Of a stretch of DNA of 64,000 bases, positions 56,646 through 64,000 are shown in pieces (position 1 is the first letter of the stretch; each line of letters begins with the position of its first letter). This stretch comes from Sphingobacterium sp. UBA2700 (GTDB taxonomy: Bacteria > Bacteroidota > Bacteroidia > Sphingobacteriales > Sphingobacteriaceae): NCBI GenBank assembly GCA_002354335.1, contig DELI01000019.1:139946-203945 (forward strand), in the 5' to 3' direction. The translations under genes were made by a program, and so were the position numbers. The notes beneath the pieces were generated by a model. That model ran no database searches. It saw nothing but the letters and a program-made list of their open reading frames with translations, and had not been told where the DNA came from.

Positions 56646-58814
56646 ATGCAACAAGAGGATAAATATTTAGTCGATAGAACGAAACGGAACAAGAGCATTC
56701 GAAATATCTTGTTGTTGTCTACTATTGGTCTTTTTGTCGCATTCCTCATTTTCTTTATATCCTCTTTTATCCAATACCGGTCTATTCAATCTCGAATTGA
56801 ACGAATCTATAGCAGCATCAACACAGACCAAACCAGTTTTGTGACGCTACTAACGAAATTCAACGATGCTGAAAATCACTTCCGGCAATATTCGCTCAAA
56901 TACGACAGTACGGATTTTCTAGCCTATAACAAGGACCTCATCTTATTGAAAGGTTCTGTCGACTCCTTGCGAAAGGTTCGAGAAGTCGAAGAAATTGTCG
57001 ATCAAAAATACCGGGGCGATTCAATCAGTTACTCTAAGCTCCTACCGATGTATATTGATCTATCCGCAAACATCGATTCGCTGATGCAGTCTGCGCGTGC
57101 GTTAGATGAATTCCACCGGACAGCGCTTAACAACTCGATGTTCAATCTGCCGCAGGAGCGCACGCTGTCCAGTACAGATCTCAAGCGAAAGACACCGACT
57201 TTAATTATTAATCGAAAGCCTTTACTACAACGCATATTCCAACCGAAACTTGATACCCTAACCTTAGGAAGTGACTTGCTTTCGCAGGACACCCGCAACA
57301 TGTTGCACCAGAGTTTCTCGAGAATTCGTTCCGAGTCCGACGCAAGGGCACAGGGAAAACTGGATGAGATTAAGACGCAATTAGCCAATCTTAGGCAGAA
57401 AGAGCGATTAATGCTCTCCGATAACTTTACCCTGCTCCATAAAACGAATCAGCAAATTCGCTACGTGTATGATCAGCGCATAAAATTTCAACGGGAGAAA
57501 TCAGACCAGGAGTTGAACGTACTCCTTGCCAATACCGATACTTTTAAATGGCAAATTATTGTCTCGCTGACATTTGTATTTATCGTTATCTGTATTTTGG
57601 TGTACTACCAATTTTTCACGAATTACTACGAGCAAATGCTGATGGACGAAAAAATCTATGCGTCCAAACTTGCCGAGCAAAAAACCGACATCCTTGCCGA
57701 GATCACACATGAAATCCGAACTCCGATCAACTCGATGATCGGAATTGTCGACTTACTACGAAGTCGCAACGATCTGTATCAACCCAAGGACATCCTACTT
57801 CTAGAGACGGCTTATTCGAATATCACCGCGACCTCGAAAACCATCAACGATATTCTTAACCTCAGCAAAATCGATAAGCACGATACCATAGAATCAAACC
57901 ATTTCGACTTCCATGATATGTTGTTGGAGATCCTCGACAACTACAGGAATCAGGCGAGCTCGAAGAAAATTACATTAGACCATTCCGTAGACGAGAGCAA
58001 ACCAAGTATCATCTTCACCGACGAACTGAAGGTACGCCAGGTGGTGAGTAATTTGGTAAGCAATGCGATCAAGTACTCTTCGCAGGGGACCGTGATGACG
58101 AAGATTTATGTAAATAATCATAGTAATTTGGTGATTAAAGTGTCTGACGAGGGTAACGGTATTCCAGAGAACCTCAAGAAAAACATCTTCAAAAAGTACT
58201 ATACGGAAAATAAGACGAACAAGGTGGAAGGTGGCGTCGGCTTAGGACTCTATATCACTAAAAATATCGTTACGCTATTAAAGGGTAGGATTTCATTTCA
58301 GTCTAGAGCAAACCAAGGCACAACCTTTACGGTAGAAATCCCTATTCCACGGCCAAAATACCGCCGCAAGAATACCCTTAATATTCATCAGGTTAGGGAT
58401 CTTCCAAAAAATCTTTCTTGGCTTATTGTAGACGATAATGCTTTAAACCTACTCTATCTGAAGCAGTTTTTCTTGTTACATGATCAGGTTTACACGGCAA
58501 CAAATGGTCAGGAAGCGCTGAACCTCTTGGAAACCAAAGTTGTCGATGTCATCGTAACGGACATCAACATGCCTGTGATGACAGGAGATGAATTGCTCGT
58601 GAAGATTCGTCAAAACCCGGCCTATGATCGGGTCAAAATAATCGCAACATCCTCTGATAATGAACAGGTTAAGAAACAGGAAGCCATTAGACGTATGAAG
58701 TTTGATGGTATCTTGATCAAGCCATTCAATGAAAAGAAACTAACGGAAGTGATCTTAAAAACCTTGTATCCGATCTTTGAGGACTCCAATGAAATCCAGC
58801 AAGAGGGATCGTAA
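56646..58814 (+). CDS. Hybrid sensor histidine kinase/response regulator
   Basis: About 722 residues. A first membrane helix lies at 20-46. A helical periplasmic sensor region (50-290) has no recognised fold. A second helix follows (near 300, WQIIVSLTFVFIVICILVYY), then HisKA with the phospho-His in ILAEITHEIRTPINSMIG (near 360), the ATPase domain with DELKVRQVVSNLVSNAIKYS and GVGLGLYIT, and a C-terminal receiver with DVIVTDINMPVMTGDELL (phospho-Asp) and IKPF. A GTG at 56622 could start 8 residues earlier; the ATG at 56646 is preferred. No response-regulator gene is adjacent. The orphan HPt protein is a possible relay. Confidence 0.92.
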   Translation: MQQEDKYLVDRTKRNKSIRNILLLSTIGLFVAFLIFFISSFIQYRSIQSRIERIYSSINTDQTSFVTLLTKFNDAENHFRQYSLKYDSTDFLAYNKDLILLKGSVDSLRKVREVEEIVDQKYRGDSISYSKLLPMYIDLSANIDSLMQSARALDEFHRTALNNSMFNLPQERTLSSTDLKRKTPTLIINRKPLLQRIFQPKLDTLTLGSDLLSQDTRNMLHQSFSRIRSESDARAQGKLDEIKTQLANLRQKERLMLSDNFTLLHKTNQQIRYVYDQRIKFQREKSDQELNVLLANTDTFKWQIIVSLTFVFIVICILVYYQFFTNYYEQMLMDEKIYASKLAEQKTDILAEITHEIRTPINSMIGIVDLLRSRNDLYQPKDILLLETAYSNITATSKTINDILNLSKIDKHDTIESNHFDFHDMLLEILDNYRNQASSKKITLDHSVDESKPSIIFTDELKVRQVVSNLVSNAIKYSSQGTVMTKIYVNNHSNLVIKVSDEGNGIPENLKKNIFKKYYTENKTNKVEGGVGLGLYITKNIVTLLKGRISFQSRANQGTTFTVEIPIPRPKYRRKNTLNIHQVRDLPKNLSWLIVDDNALNLLYLKQFFLLHDQVYTATNGQEALNLLETKVVDVIVTDINMPVMTGDELLVKIRQNPAYDRVKIIATSSDNEQVKKQEAIRRMKFDGILIKPFNEKKLTEVILKTLYPIFEDSNEIQQEGS

Positions 58815-58837
58815 ATAATTTTTTTTCTTCTAATCTC

Positions 58838-58865
58838 TTGTAAATAAAAGTTTTTCGTATCTTTG
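58838..58865 (+). promoter_or_regulatory. Bacteroidota-type promoter of rpsA
   Basis: TTG at 58838-58840 and TATCTTTG at 58858-58865 are separated by 17 bases, a near-ideal match to the TTG / TAnnTTTG consensus. Transcription is expected to begin within about 5-10 bases downstream. Confidence 0.8.
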
Positions 58866-58869
58866 CAGT

Positions 58870-58893
58870 CCCTACATCGTAGGGAAAAGGAGA
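58870..58893 (+). promoter_or_regulatory. rpsA leader hairpin followed by a Shine-Dalgarno-like site
   Basis: CCCTAC (58870-58875) pairs perfectly with GTAGGG (58879-58884) over the loop ATC. It is followed by AAAAGGAGA, with GGAG at 58889-58892, 11 bases before the ATG. Strong SD sequences are rare in this phylum, so this one may allow autoregulation of S1. Confidence 0.5.
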
Positions 58894-58903
58894 TAATTAA
58901 TTA

Positions 58904-60838
58904 ATGGCAAAAAAACAAGAAGCAGAAAAAGAGTTAGCGGCGAAAAACGCAGAGCTACAAGGTGCTGACACAAAAGTTGTGAAAGACACTGAAAAGATTG
59001 AGTCTGAAGCAGATTCAAATTTAATCGATGAGATTAAATCTAACACTTGGAGTACTCCATCAGGAGACTTCGACTGGGATCTTGATGAGAAAGCTTTCGG
59101 TAATTACAGCGAAGCTGAGCGCGTTAAATTGGAAGAGCAATACGCTGGAACATTTAACCAAATTAATCAAGGTGAAATTATTGAAGGTATCGTTGTATCT
59201 ATCAATAACAAAGATGTTGTATTGAACATCGGTTTCAAATCAGACGGTCTTGTAGCATTATCTGAGTTCCGTGACTTACCTGACTTAAAAGTTGGTGATA
59301 CGGTTGACGTATTTGTTGAATCGCAAGAGGATGCAAACGGTCAGTTAGTATTATCACGCAAACGTGCTAAAACACAAAAATCTTGGGAAGAAATCAATGC
59401 TGCATTGGAGAACGATGCAATTATCGATGGTTTTGTTAAATCACGCACTAAAGGTGGTTTAATCGTTGATATTAAAGGTGTTGAGGCTTTCTTACCAGGT
59501 TCTCAAATCGACATCAAACCTATCCGTGACTACGACGTATATGTTGGTAAAACAATGGAATTCAAAGTTGTTAAAATCAACCATGAGTTCAAAAACGTAG
59601 TTGTTTCTCATAAAGTATTGATCGAAGACGATTTAGAAAACCAAAAATCAGAGATCGTTGCGAAATTAGAAAAAGGTCAAGTATTAGAAGGTACTGTTAA
59701 AAATATCACTGATTTCGGTGTGTTCATCGACTTAGGTGGTGTTGACGGTTTACTTCACATTACTGATATCTCTTGGGGCCGTATCGAGCATCCAAAAGAG
59801 GTGTTAGCATTAGACCAAACAATCAACGTTGTAGTATTAGACTTCGACGACGAGAAAAAACGTATCGCATTAGGTTTAAAACAATTATCAGAGCACCCTT
59901 GGGAATCTCTAGATACAGGTTTAGAGATTGGTTCTAAAGTAAAAGGTAAAATCGTAACAGTTGCTGATTACGGTGCTTTCTTAGAAATCATCCCTGGTGT
60001 TGAAGGTTTAATCCACGTATCTGAAATGTCATGGTCTCAAAACTTACGTTCTCCACAAGAGTTCTTAAAAGTAGGTGATGAAATCGAAGCTGTTATCTTA
60101 ACTCTAGACCGCGAAGAGCGTAAAATGAGCTTAGGTATCAAACAATTGACTCCAGATCCTTGGCAAAACATCACTGAACGTTACCCAGTAGGTTCAAAAC
60201 AATCAGCGGTTGTTAAGAACATGACTAACTTCGGTGTATTCGTAGAATTAGAAGACGGAATCGACGGATTAATTCACATTTCTGACCTTTCATGGTCTAA
60301 GAAAGTTAACCACCCTAACGAATTCACTAAAGTTGGTGAGCGTTTAGACGTAGTGGTTTTAGAATTAGACGAAGAAAACCGCAAACTTTCTTTAGGTCAC
60401 AAACAATTAGAAGAAAACCCTTGGGATACTTTCGAAACAATCTTCACTGAAGGTTCAGTTCACGAAGGTACAGTTATCAAAGTTGGTGACAAAGGTGATA
60501 TCGTAGCTTTACAATACGGTGTTGAAGGCTTCTGCCCTAACAAACACTCTGTAAAAGAAGACGGTTCTTCATTGAAAGTTGACGAAGTTGCTGAATTCAA
60601 AATCATCGAGTTCAACAAAGAAAACAAACGTTTAGTGATCTCTCACTCTCGTATTTGGGAAGATGCTAAAGCTGAAGCACGTATCGAAGAGTTCAACGCT
60701 CGTAAGAAAGAAGCGAAAGCAGCATCATCTGCAGTAAGAAAAGTGAAAGACAATGTTGAAAAATCAACATTAGGTGATCTTGACGTTTTAGCTCAATTAA
60801 AAGAGCAAATGGAAGACAACGAAAAGAAATCTAAATAA
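58904..60838 (+). CDS. rpsA: 30S ribosomal protein S1
   Basis: S1 helps mRNA bind to the 30S subunit. The 644-residue protein has an acidic N-terminal extension (about 1-90, absent in E. coli) and six S1 repeats, several with the pattern GTVKNITDFGVFIDLGGVDGLLHITDISW (for example near 255-285) and GKIVTVADYGAFLEIIPGVEGLIHVSEMSW (near 345). The C-terminal tail is Lys/Glu-rich. Codon use is heavily biased toward AT-ending codons such as TTA and GTT, unlike most neighbours, which suggests high expression. A strong promoter and terminator bracket the gene. Confidence 0.97.
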   Translation: MAKKQEAEKELAAKNAELQGADTKVVKDTEKIESEADSNLIDEIKSNTWSTPSGDFDWDLDEKAFGNYSEAERVKLEEQYAGTFNQINQGEIIEGIVVSINNKDVVLNIGFKSDGLVALSEFRDLPDLKVGDTVDVFVESQEDANGQLVLSRKRAKTQKSWEEINAALENDAIIDGFVKSRTKGGLIVDIKGVEAFLPGSQIDIKPIRDYDVYVGKTMEFKVVKINHEFKNVVVSHKVLIEDDLENQKSEIVAKLEKGQVLEGTVKNITDFGVFIDLGGVDGLLHITDISWGRIEHPKEVLALDQTINVVVLDFDDEKKRIALGLKQLSEHPWESLDTGLEIGSKVKGKIVTVADYGAFLEIIPGVEGLIHVSEMSWSQNLRSPQEFLKVGDEIEAVILTLDREERKMSLGIKQLTPDPWQNITERYPVGSKQSAVVKNMTNFGVFVELEDGIDGLIHISDLSWSKKVNHPNEFTKVGERLDVVVLELDEENRKLSLGHKQLEENPWDTFETIFTEGSVHEGTVIKVGDKGDIVALQYGVEGFCPNKHSVKEDGSSLKVDEVAEFKIIEFNKENKRLVISHSRIWEDAKAEARIEEFNARKKEAKAASSAVRKVKDNVEKSTLGDLDVLAQLKEQMEDNEKKSK

Positions 60839-60861
60839 TTAGATTTTTCGAAATAACTTCT

Positions 60862-60895
60862 AAAGCCCGATTCATAGGATCGGGCTTTTTTGATT
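60862..60895 (+). terminator. Terminator of rpsA
   Basis: The stem AAGCCCGAT / ATCGGGCTT (60863-60871 and complement) is followed by TTTTTT. It lies about 25 bases after the stop. Confidence 0.9.
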
Positions 60896-60924
60896 TTAAT
60901 GCCTACATTAGTAAAAAGAATTAA

Positions 60925-61767
60925 ATGATGAGTCGCGCATTAATCCATATAGAACAAGCAGTAAAGCTTATTAAAGAGCAGACAGAACGGGTCGTGATTT
61001 TGGATGCCAGCATTGATAAAGTCGGACAAAAGTTGGACAATAATAATCTGGAGCTTATACCGAATTCATATTTTCTAGATATTGAAAATGCATTTTCAGA
61101 CAAAAATATTCCCTTGCCCCATACGATGGTTGATGCTGTCACTTTTGAGCAGGAAGTGAGAAAGCTGGGAGTAAATCAGGATTCAATCGTTCTACTTTAC
61201 GACCGCTGGGGCGTCTATTCCAGTCCTCGGGCTTGGTGGATGTTCAAGTATATGGGCTTCGATCAAGTATATGTAATTAATGGAGGCATGCCTGCATGGA
61301 AATCCGCTGATTTACCTATTGTTGATGCTTATACAGTGGTGAAAAATATCGGAAACTTTGTTGCAAAACCTGATCCGCAATGGATTATTAAAATTGATGA
61401 ATTAAAAGAACTTGTCGGACAGGACGACGTACATATTACAGATGCAAGGAGCGCGGGTCGCTTCTCGGGTGCTGCTCCTGAACCTCGACCGGGTCTAAAG
61501 TCGGGGCATATTCCCGGATCAGAGAATATTCCTTTCGATCAGGTCTTGGACGCTGCATACTTTAGGTCCAACGAGGAAATTGCGCCGTTCTATGAAAATA
61601 AAGCATTTCCTACAGGACAAAATATCTTTACATGCGGGTCTGGTATTACAGCGGCTGTATTAGCTTTGGGCGCTTATGAGTTAGGCTACAAGAATATTCG
61701 CGTATATGATGGCTCTTGGTCCGAATGGGGGTCAGATCCCGACACAATCGTGGATCAACATATTTAG
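60925..61767 (+). CDS. Sulfurtransferase with two rhodanese domains
   Basis: This 280-residue protein has an inactive N-terminal rhodanese domain (VILDASIDKVG, LYDRWGVYSSPRAWWMFKYMG) and an active C-terminal one. There DARSAGRFSGAAPEPRPGLKSGHIPGSENIPF is followed by the active-site loop CGSGITA (Cys near 237). The CGSGxTA loop is that of 3-mercaptopyruvate-type sulfurtransferases; thiosulfate is the alternative donor. ATG codons at 60925 and 60928 are both possible. Not clearly linked to its neighbours. Confidence 0.9.
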   Translation: MMSRALIHIEQAVKLIKEQTERVVILDASIDKVGQKLDNNNLELIPNSYFLDIENAFSDKNIPLPHTMVDAVTFEQEVRKLGVNQDSIVLLYDRWGVYSSPRAWWMFKYMGFDQVYVINGGMPAWKSADLPIVDAYTVVKNIGNFVAKPDPQWIIKIDELKELVGQDDVHITDARSAGRFSGAAPEPRPGLKSGHIPGSENIPFDQVLDAAYFRSNEEIAPFYENKAFPTGQNIFTCGSGITAAVLALGAYELGYKNIRVYDGSWSEWGSDPDTIVDQHI

Positions 61768-61771
61768 AAAT

Positions 61772-61806
61772 AAAAAAGGGATAGTCTGTCGATTATCCCT
61801 TTTTCG
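61772..61806. terminator. Bidirectional terminator between sulfurtransferase and pirin
   Basis: The stem AAAAAGGGATA / TATCCCTTTTT with a GTCTGTCGAT-type loop lies between convergent genes. Confidence 0.85.
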
Positions 61807-61809
61807 TTA

Positions 61810-62688
61810 TTACTTTCTAGGAGCTGGCAATGGCACATAACCATCATCGCCAGGTACTTTGGGAAACTCATGGTTTATCCATTTCTGTTTCGCTTCCTCT
61901 ATTATTTCTTTACTTGTCGCTACAAAGTTCCAATAAATGAATCGCTCTTCCGGGAATGGCTCTCCACCGAAGATATAAACCGTAGTACCGGCTTTCATTT
62001 CAAAAGAACATAAATGCGCGTCTAAGGTGATCAGAATTTGCTTGGGACCATAATTATAACCGTTGCTAGCAATTTCGCCCTCAAGGATGTATAAGCCACT
62101 TTCTCCATAAAGTTCTCCACGAATATCAATTAGCGCATCTTTCGTTGCCTTAATTTCCATCATGTAAAGTTTGCTATGTACCGGCACAGGTGATTTCTTC
62201 CCGAAAGCTTCGCCGGCGATCAGCTTGTAAGCTACGCCGTCTTCTTCCCATGCTGGGATTGCATCAGCCTCTACGTGATGAAATTCAGGCTCTTGAAACT
62301 CTAATTCCTTGGGCAATGCTACCCAGATCTGTAGTCCATGGAGGAACTTGTCTTTCTGTCTTAAATATTCAGGCGTGCGCTCGGAGTGGACAACCCCTTT
62401 TCCGGCAGTCATCCAATTGACTGCTCCTGGTTTTATTTCCATTGCGGAACCAAGGCTGTCGCGATGGAAGATAGAGCCTTCAAATAGATAAGTAAGCGTG
62501 GATAATCCGATATGAGGGTGAGGACCAACGTCTAAGTTTTCATGATCAGCGAGACAAGCGGGCCCCATATGATCGATAAATACAAAGGGCCCAATGGAAC
62601 GTTTTTGACGGAAAGGCAACAACCTTCCTACTAAAAAATTACCTATATCGGCCGCTGTTTCTTCTCTGATGAAATCTATATTTGACAT
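61810..62688 (-). CDS. Pirin-family protein
   Basis: This 292-residue bicupin has the N-terminal pirin motif GPFVFIDHMGPA (about 31-42), then VGPHPHIGLSTLTYLFEG (near 53-70) with the metal-binding His residues, and GAVNWMTAGKGVVHSERTP near 90. The C-terminal cupin (DIRGELYGESGLYILEG) is intact. Some bacterial pirins have quercetinase activity or bind pyruvate dehydrogenase; no substrate is evident here. It is a single gene with its own terminator. Confidence 0.9.
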   Translation of the reverse strand: MSNIDFIREETAADIGNFLVGRLLPFRQKRSIGPFVFIDHMGPACLADHENLDVGPHPHIGLSTLTYLFEGSIFHRDSLGSAMEIKPGAVNWMTAGKGVVHSERTPEYLRQKDKFLHGLQIWVALPKELEFQEPEFHHVEADAIPAWEEDGVAYKLIAGEAFGKKSPVPVHSKLYMMEIKATKDALIDIRGELYGESGLYILEGEIASNGYNYGPKQILITLDAHLCSFEMKAGTTVYIFGGEPFPEERFIYWNFVATSKEIIEEAKQKWINHEFPKVPGDDGYVPLPAPRK

Positions 62689-62735
62689 GCTTTCTGCTTT
62701 AATGTGATTGAAGTATAAAGATACCCAAATTCGGT

Positions 62736-63707
62736 CTACTTCTGCAATACCTTGAACAGCAAATCCGCACCAAGTTTGGTCGTTCTATTGTCAATATCAA
62801 AGTGCGGGTTTAACTCGGCAACATCGATAGAACGAAGATTAGGCAGCTGAAGGATCGTATCGAATATCAGTTGAAAATTATGATCCGGAACGATGCCATG
62901 GAAGGCTAAAGCAGACACACCCGGTGCATAGGCTGCCGCGAATACATCTAAATCTATCGTTAAATAAACCTGGTCAACCCTCTTTCCAAAAGCTATTATT
63001 TGATCCATAATCTCCCCTAACCGCTCTGCATATATGTCCTTTGCGTGTATAATTTCCACCCCCTTAGAATCGGCATAGTCAAATAAAGCTTTGGTATTGG
63101 ATATTTCCTGAATGCCAATAGCTAAATAATGGAAAGGCAAATTTTCCCTTTCTACATGTTGTGCAATTTGATAGAACCCAGTTCCGGAATTTCCTTTCCC
63201 GTCGACCAATGGACGGATGTCCAAGTGTGCATCTAAGTTGATTATGCCGACCGATTGTTTAGTCGCTGTTTGAACTCCCAGATAGTGTGGATAAGTTATT
63301 TCATGGCCACCACCAAGCAAGATAGGAAATCCGCCCATGGAAATTATTTCATTAAGCGCAGCATGCAGACAGTCCTGCGCTTCTTCCAAATTGCCATTGG
63401 AGCAGAAAACATCTCCAGCGTCGATAAGACGCACTGTATTTGGAAAATGCACTGGTAATCCAGCCAAGACCTTTCGAAAGGCTGTAGGGCCTTCTTTTGC
63501 GCCGATACGGCCTTGATTTCTTTTTACTCCCTCCTCGCAACAAAATCCCAATATAACAAAGGCGCCATCCAGGGATTGCTGTTCAGATAAATCAATAGCT
63601 TCAATGACTTGATGCCAGCGTAGGAAAGCTTGTTCTGTGCCATCAACTCTTCCCTCCCAGTTCTGCGAGTTCCCAGCCTGATAATATGTATTATCGAGTA
63701 TTGCCAT
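62736..63707 (-). CDS. hutG: Formimidoylglutamase
   Basis: This ureohydrolase-fold enzyme converts N-formimidoyl-glutamate to glutamate and formamide in histidine degradation. The 323 residues show the binuclear Mn motifs GGGHEITYPHY (near 128), INLDAHLDIRP (near 153, with LDAHxD) and TIDLDVFAAAYAPGVSA near 242. An arginase-like function is unlikely because hutU is the direct upstream neighbour, 3 bases away on the same strand. Together they form part of a hut operon that continues outside the window. Confidence 0.88.
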   Translation of the reverse strand: MAILDNTYYQAGNSQNWEGRVDGTEQAFLRWHQVIEAIDLSEQQSLDGAFVILGFCCEEGVKRNQGRIGAKEGPTAFRKVLAGLPVHFPNTVRLIDAGDVFCSNGNLEEAQDCLHAALNEIISMGGFPILLGGGHEITYPHYLGVQTATKQSVGIINLDAHLDIRPLVDGKGNSGTGFYQIAQHVERENLPFHYLAIGIQEISNTKALFDYADSKGVEIIHAKDIYAERLGEIMDQIIAFGKRVDQVYLTIDLDVFAAAYAPGVSALAFHGIVPDHNFQLIFDTILQLPNLRSIDVAELNPHFDIDNRTTKLGADLLFKVLQK

Positions 63708-63710
63708 GTG

Positions 63711-64000
63711 TTAGTTGAATAATTGATCGATGAGTTGATCATCTACCATAACAGATTCTGTTACTTTAAAGTTCGCTGTTCTTGCCAATTCGGTTTCCAA
63801 GGCACTTTTTGCTTCCTTGTTTCTTGCCCAAGCCCGACGAGCAATACCATTATTGACATCAAAAAACAACATCTGTCGGAGTTTCTCCTCACTTTGAGCA
63901 GAGCCATCCAGCAGCATTCCAAAACCGCCATTGATGACCTCTCCCCATCCTACTCCACCGCCGTTGTGTATGGATACCCAAGTAGCACCGCGGAAGCTAT
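63711..64000 (-). CDS. hutU: Urocanate hydratase, C-terminal part (cut by the window edge)
   Basis: About 95 residues are visible: SFRGATWVSIHNGGGVGWGEV, INGGFGMLLDG, LFFDVNNGIARRAWARNKEA and the end DQLIDQLFN. This is the C-terminus of the long Bacteroidota-type urocanate hydratase, which adds water to urocanate with bound NAD. The conserved HNGGGVGWGEVINGG block is diagnostic. The frame runs open to base 64000, so the start lies outside. A false internal start at 63917 should be ignored. hutG follows after 3 bases. Confidence 0.92.
   Translation of the reverse strand, partial: SFRGATWVSIHNGGGVGWGEVINGGFGMLLDGSAQSEEKLRQMLFFDVNNGIARRAWARNKEAKSALETELARTANFKVTESVMVDDQLIDQLFN

Noticed and set aside
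63711..63917. Separate small protein of 68 residues
   Set aside because: The frame continues to the window edge with urocanate hydratase motifs; this is the C-terminus of hutU.

Overview
The window looks like chromosomal DNA of a Bacteroidota bacterium, most likely a Sphingobacteriaceae relative (Sphingobacterium/Pedobacter type). Evidence: moderately AT-rich DNA, few Shine-Dalgarno sequences, TTG/TAnnTTTG promoters before the ribosomal protein S1 and FUSC genes, a BamA-OmpH-OmpH cluster, adjacent GlsB/GlsA-type acyltransferases, a Rho factor with a long disordered insertion, tRNAs without encoded CCA, and YpdA. The genus is a guess.

Layout. 0-9 kb: glycine-lipid acyltransferases (minus strand), then CBS protein, nadK, uppS, bamA and two OmpH/Skp chaperones (envelope biogenesis). 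9-25 kb: GMC oxidoreductase, an Fe-S/CCG-domain electron-transfer pair, tRNA-Leu(GAG), Ppx/GppA, Gfo/Idh/MocA oxidoreductase, a DUF4142-like lipoprotein, PEP carboxylase, FUSC membrane protein plus YpdA, a TetR regulator, murB, an ECF sigma factor preceded by a cluster of DnaA-box-like motifs, and a PfkB kinase. 25.3-28.2 kb: two identical tRNA-Asn genes in direct orientation bracket a small accessory segment with a frameshifted methyltransferase, a strong palindrome, an Ada-like zinc domain with a DNA-damage-type 2OG-Fe(II) oxygenase, and a composite repeat. 28-48 kb: mgtE, a large gluzincin-like/propeller/barrel protein, pgk, sppA, folK, an HPt protein, pssA, rho, a FucP-type sugar transporter with a GlcNAc-kinase-like BadF ATPase, UPF0173, YbaB/EbfC, two poorly characterised proteins, tdk, a glutathione peroxidase and a second BadF ATPase. 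49-58 kb: an M14 peptidase gene interrupted by one in-frame stop, then ddl, a kinase-less PASTA protein, mltG, a thioesterase, YihY and a hybrid histidine kinase. 58.8-64 kb: rpsA, sulfurtransferase, pirin, hutG and the 3' end of hutU.

The most unusual content is not protein-coding. At least four large composite inverted repeats (about 27.7, 33.2, 44.9 and 51.7 kb) share nested parts: outer TTAGA- or TAGTATT-type tails, GGCGCC hairpins in several, arms containing CCAGGAAAGGAAGGAT, and in most a centre related to GGAGACGTTT. Three of them fill the space between two convergent genes almost exactly from stop codon to stop codon. A second palindrome family (1-47, 26394-26475, 51842-51925) is also present. 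These look like REP/MITE-like elements with a possible role as bidirectional transcript ends. No transposase, integrase or CRISPR array was seen.

No tools were run. Family calls rest on reading translated sequences and recalled motifs; positions of residues are counted by hand and approximate where marked.
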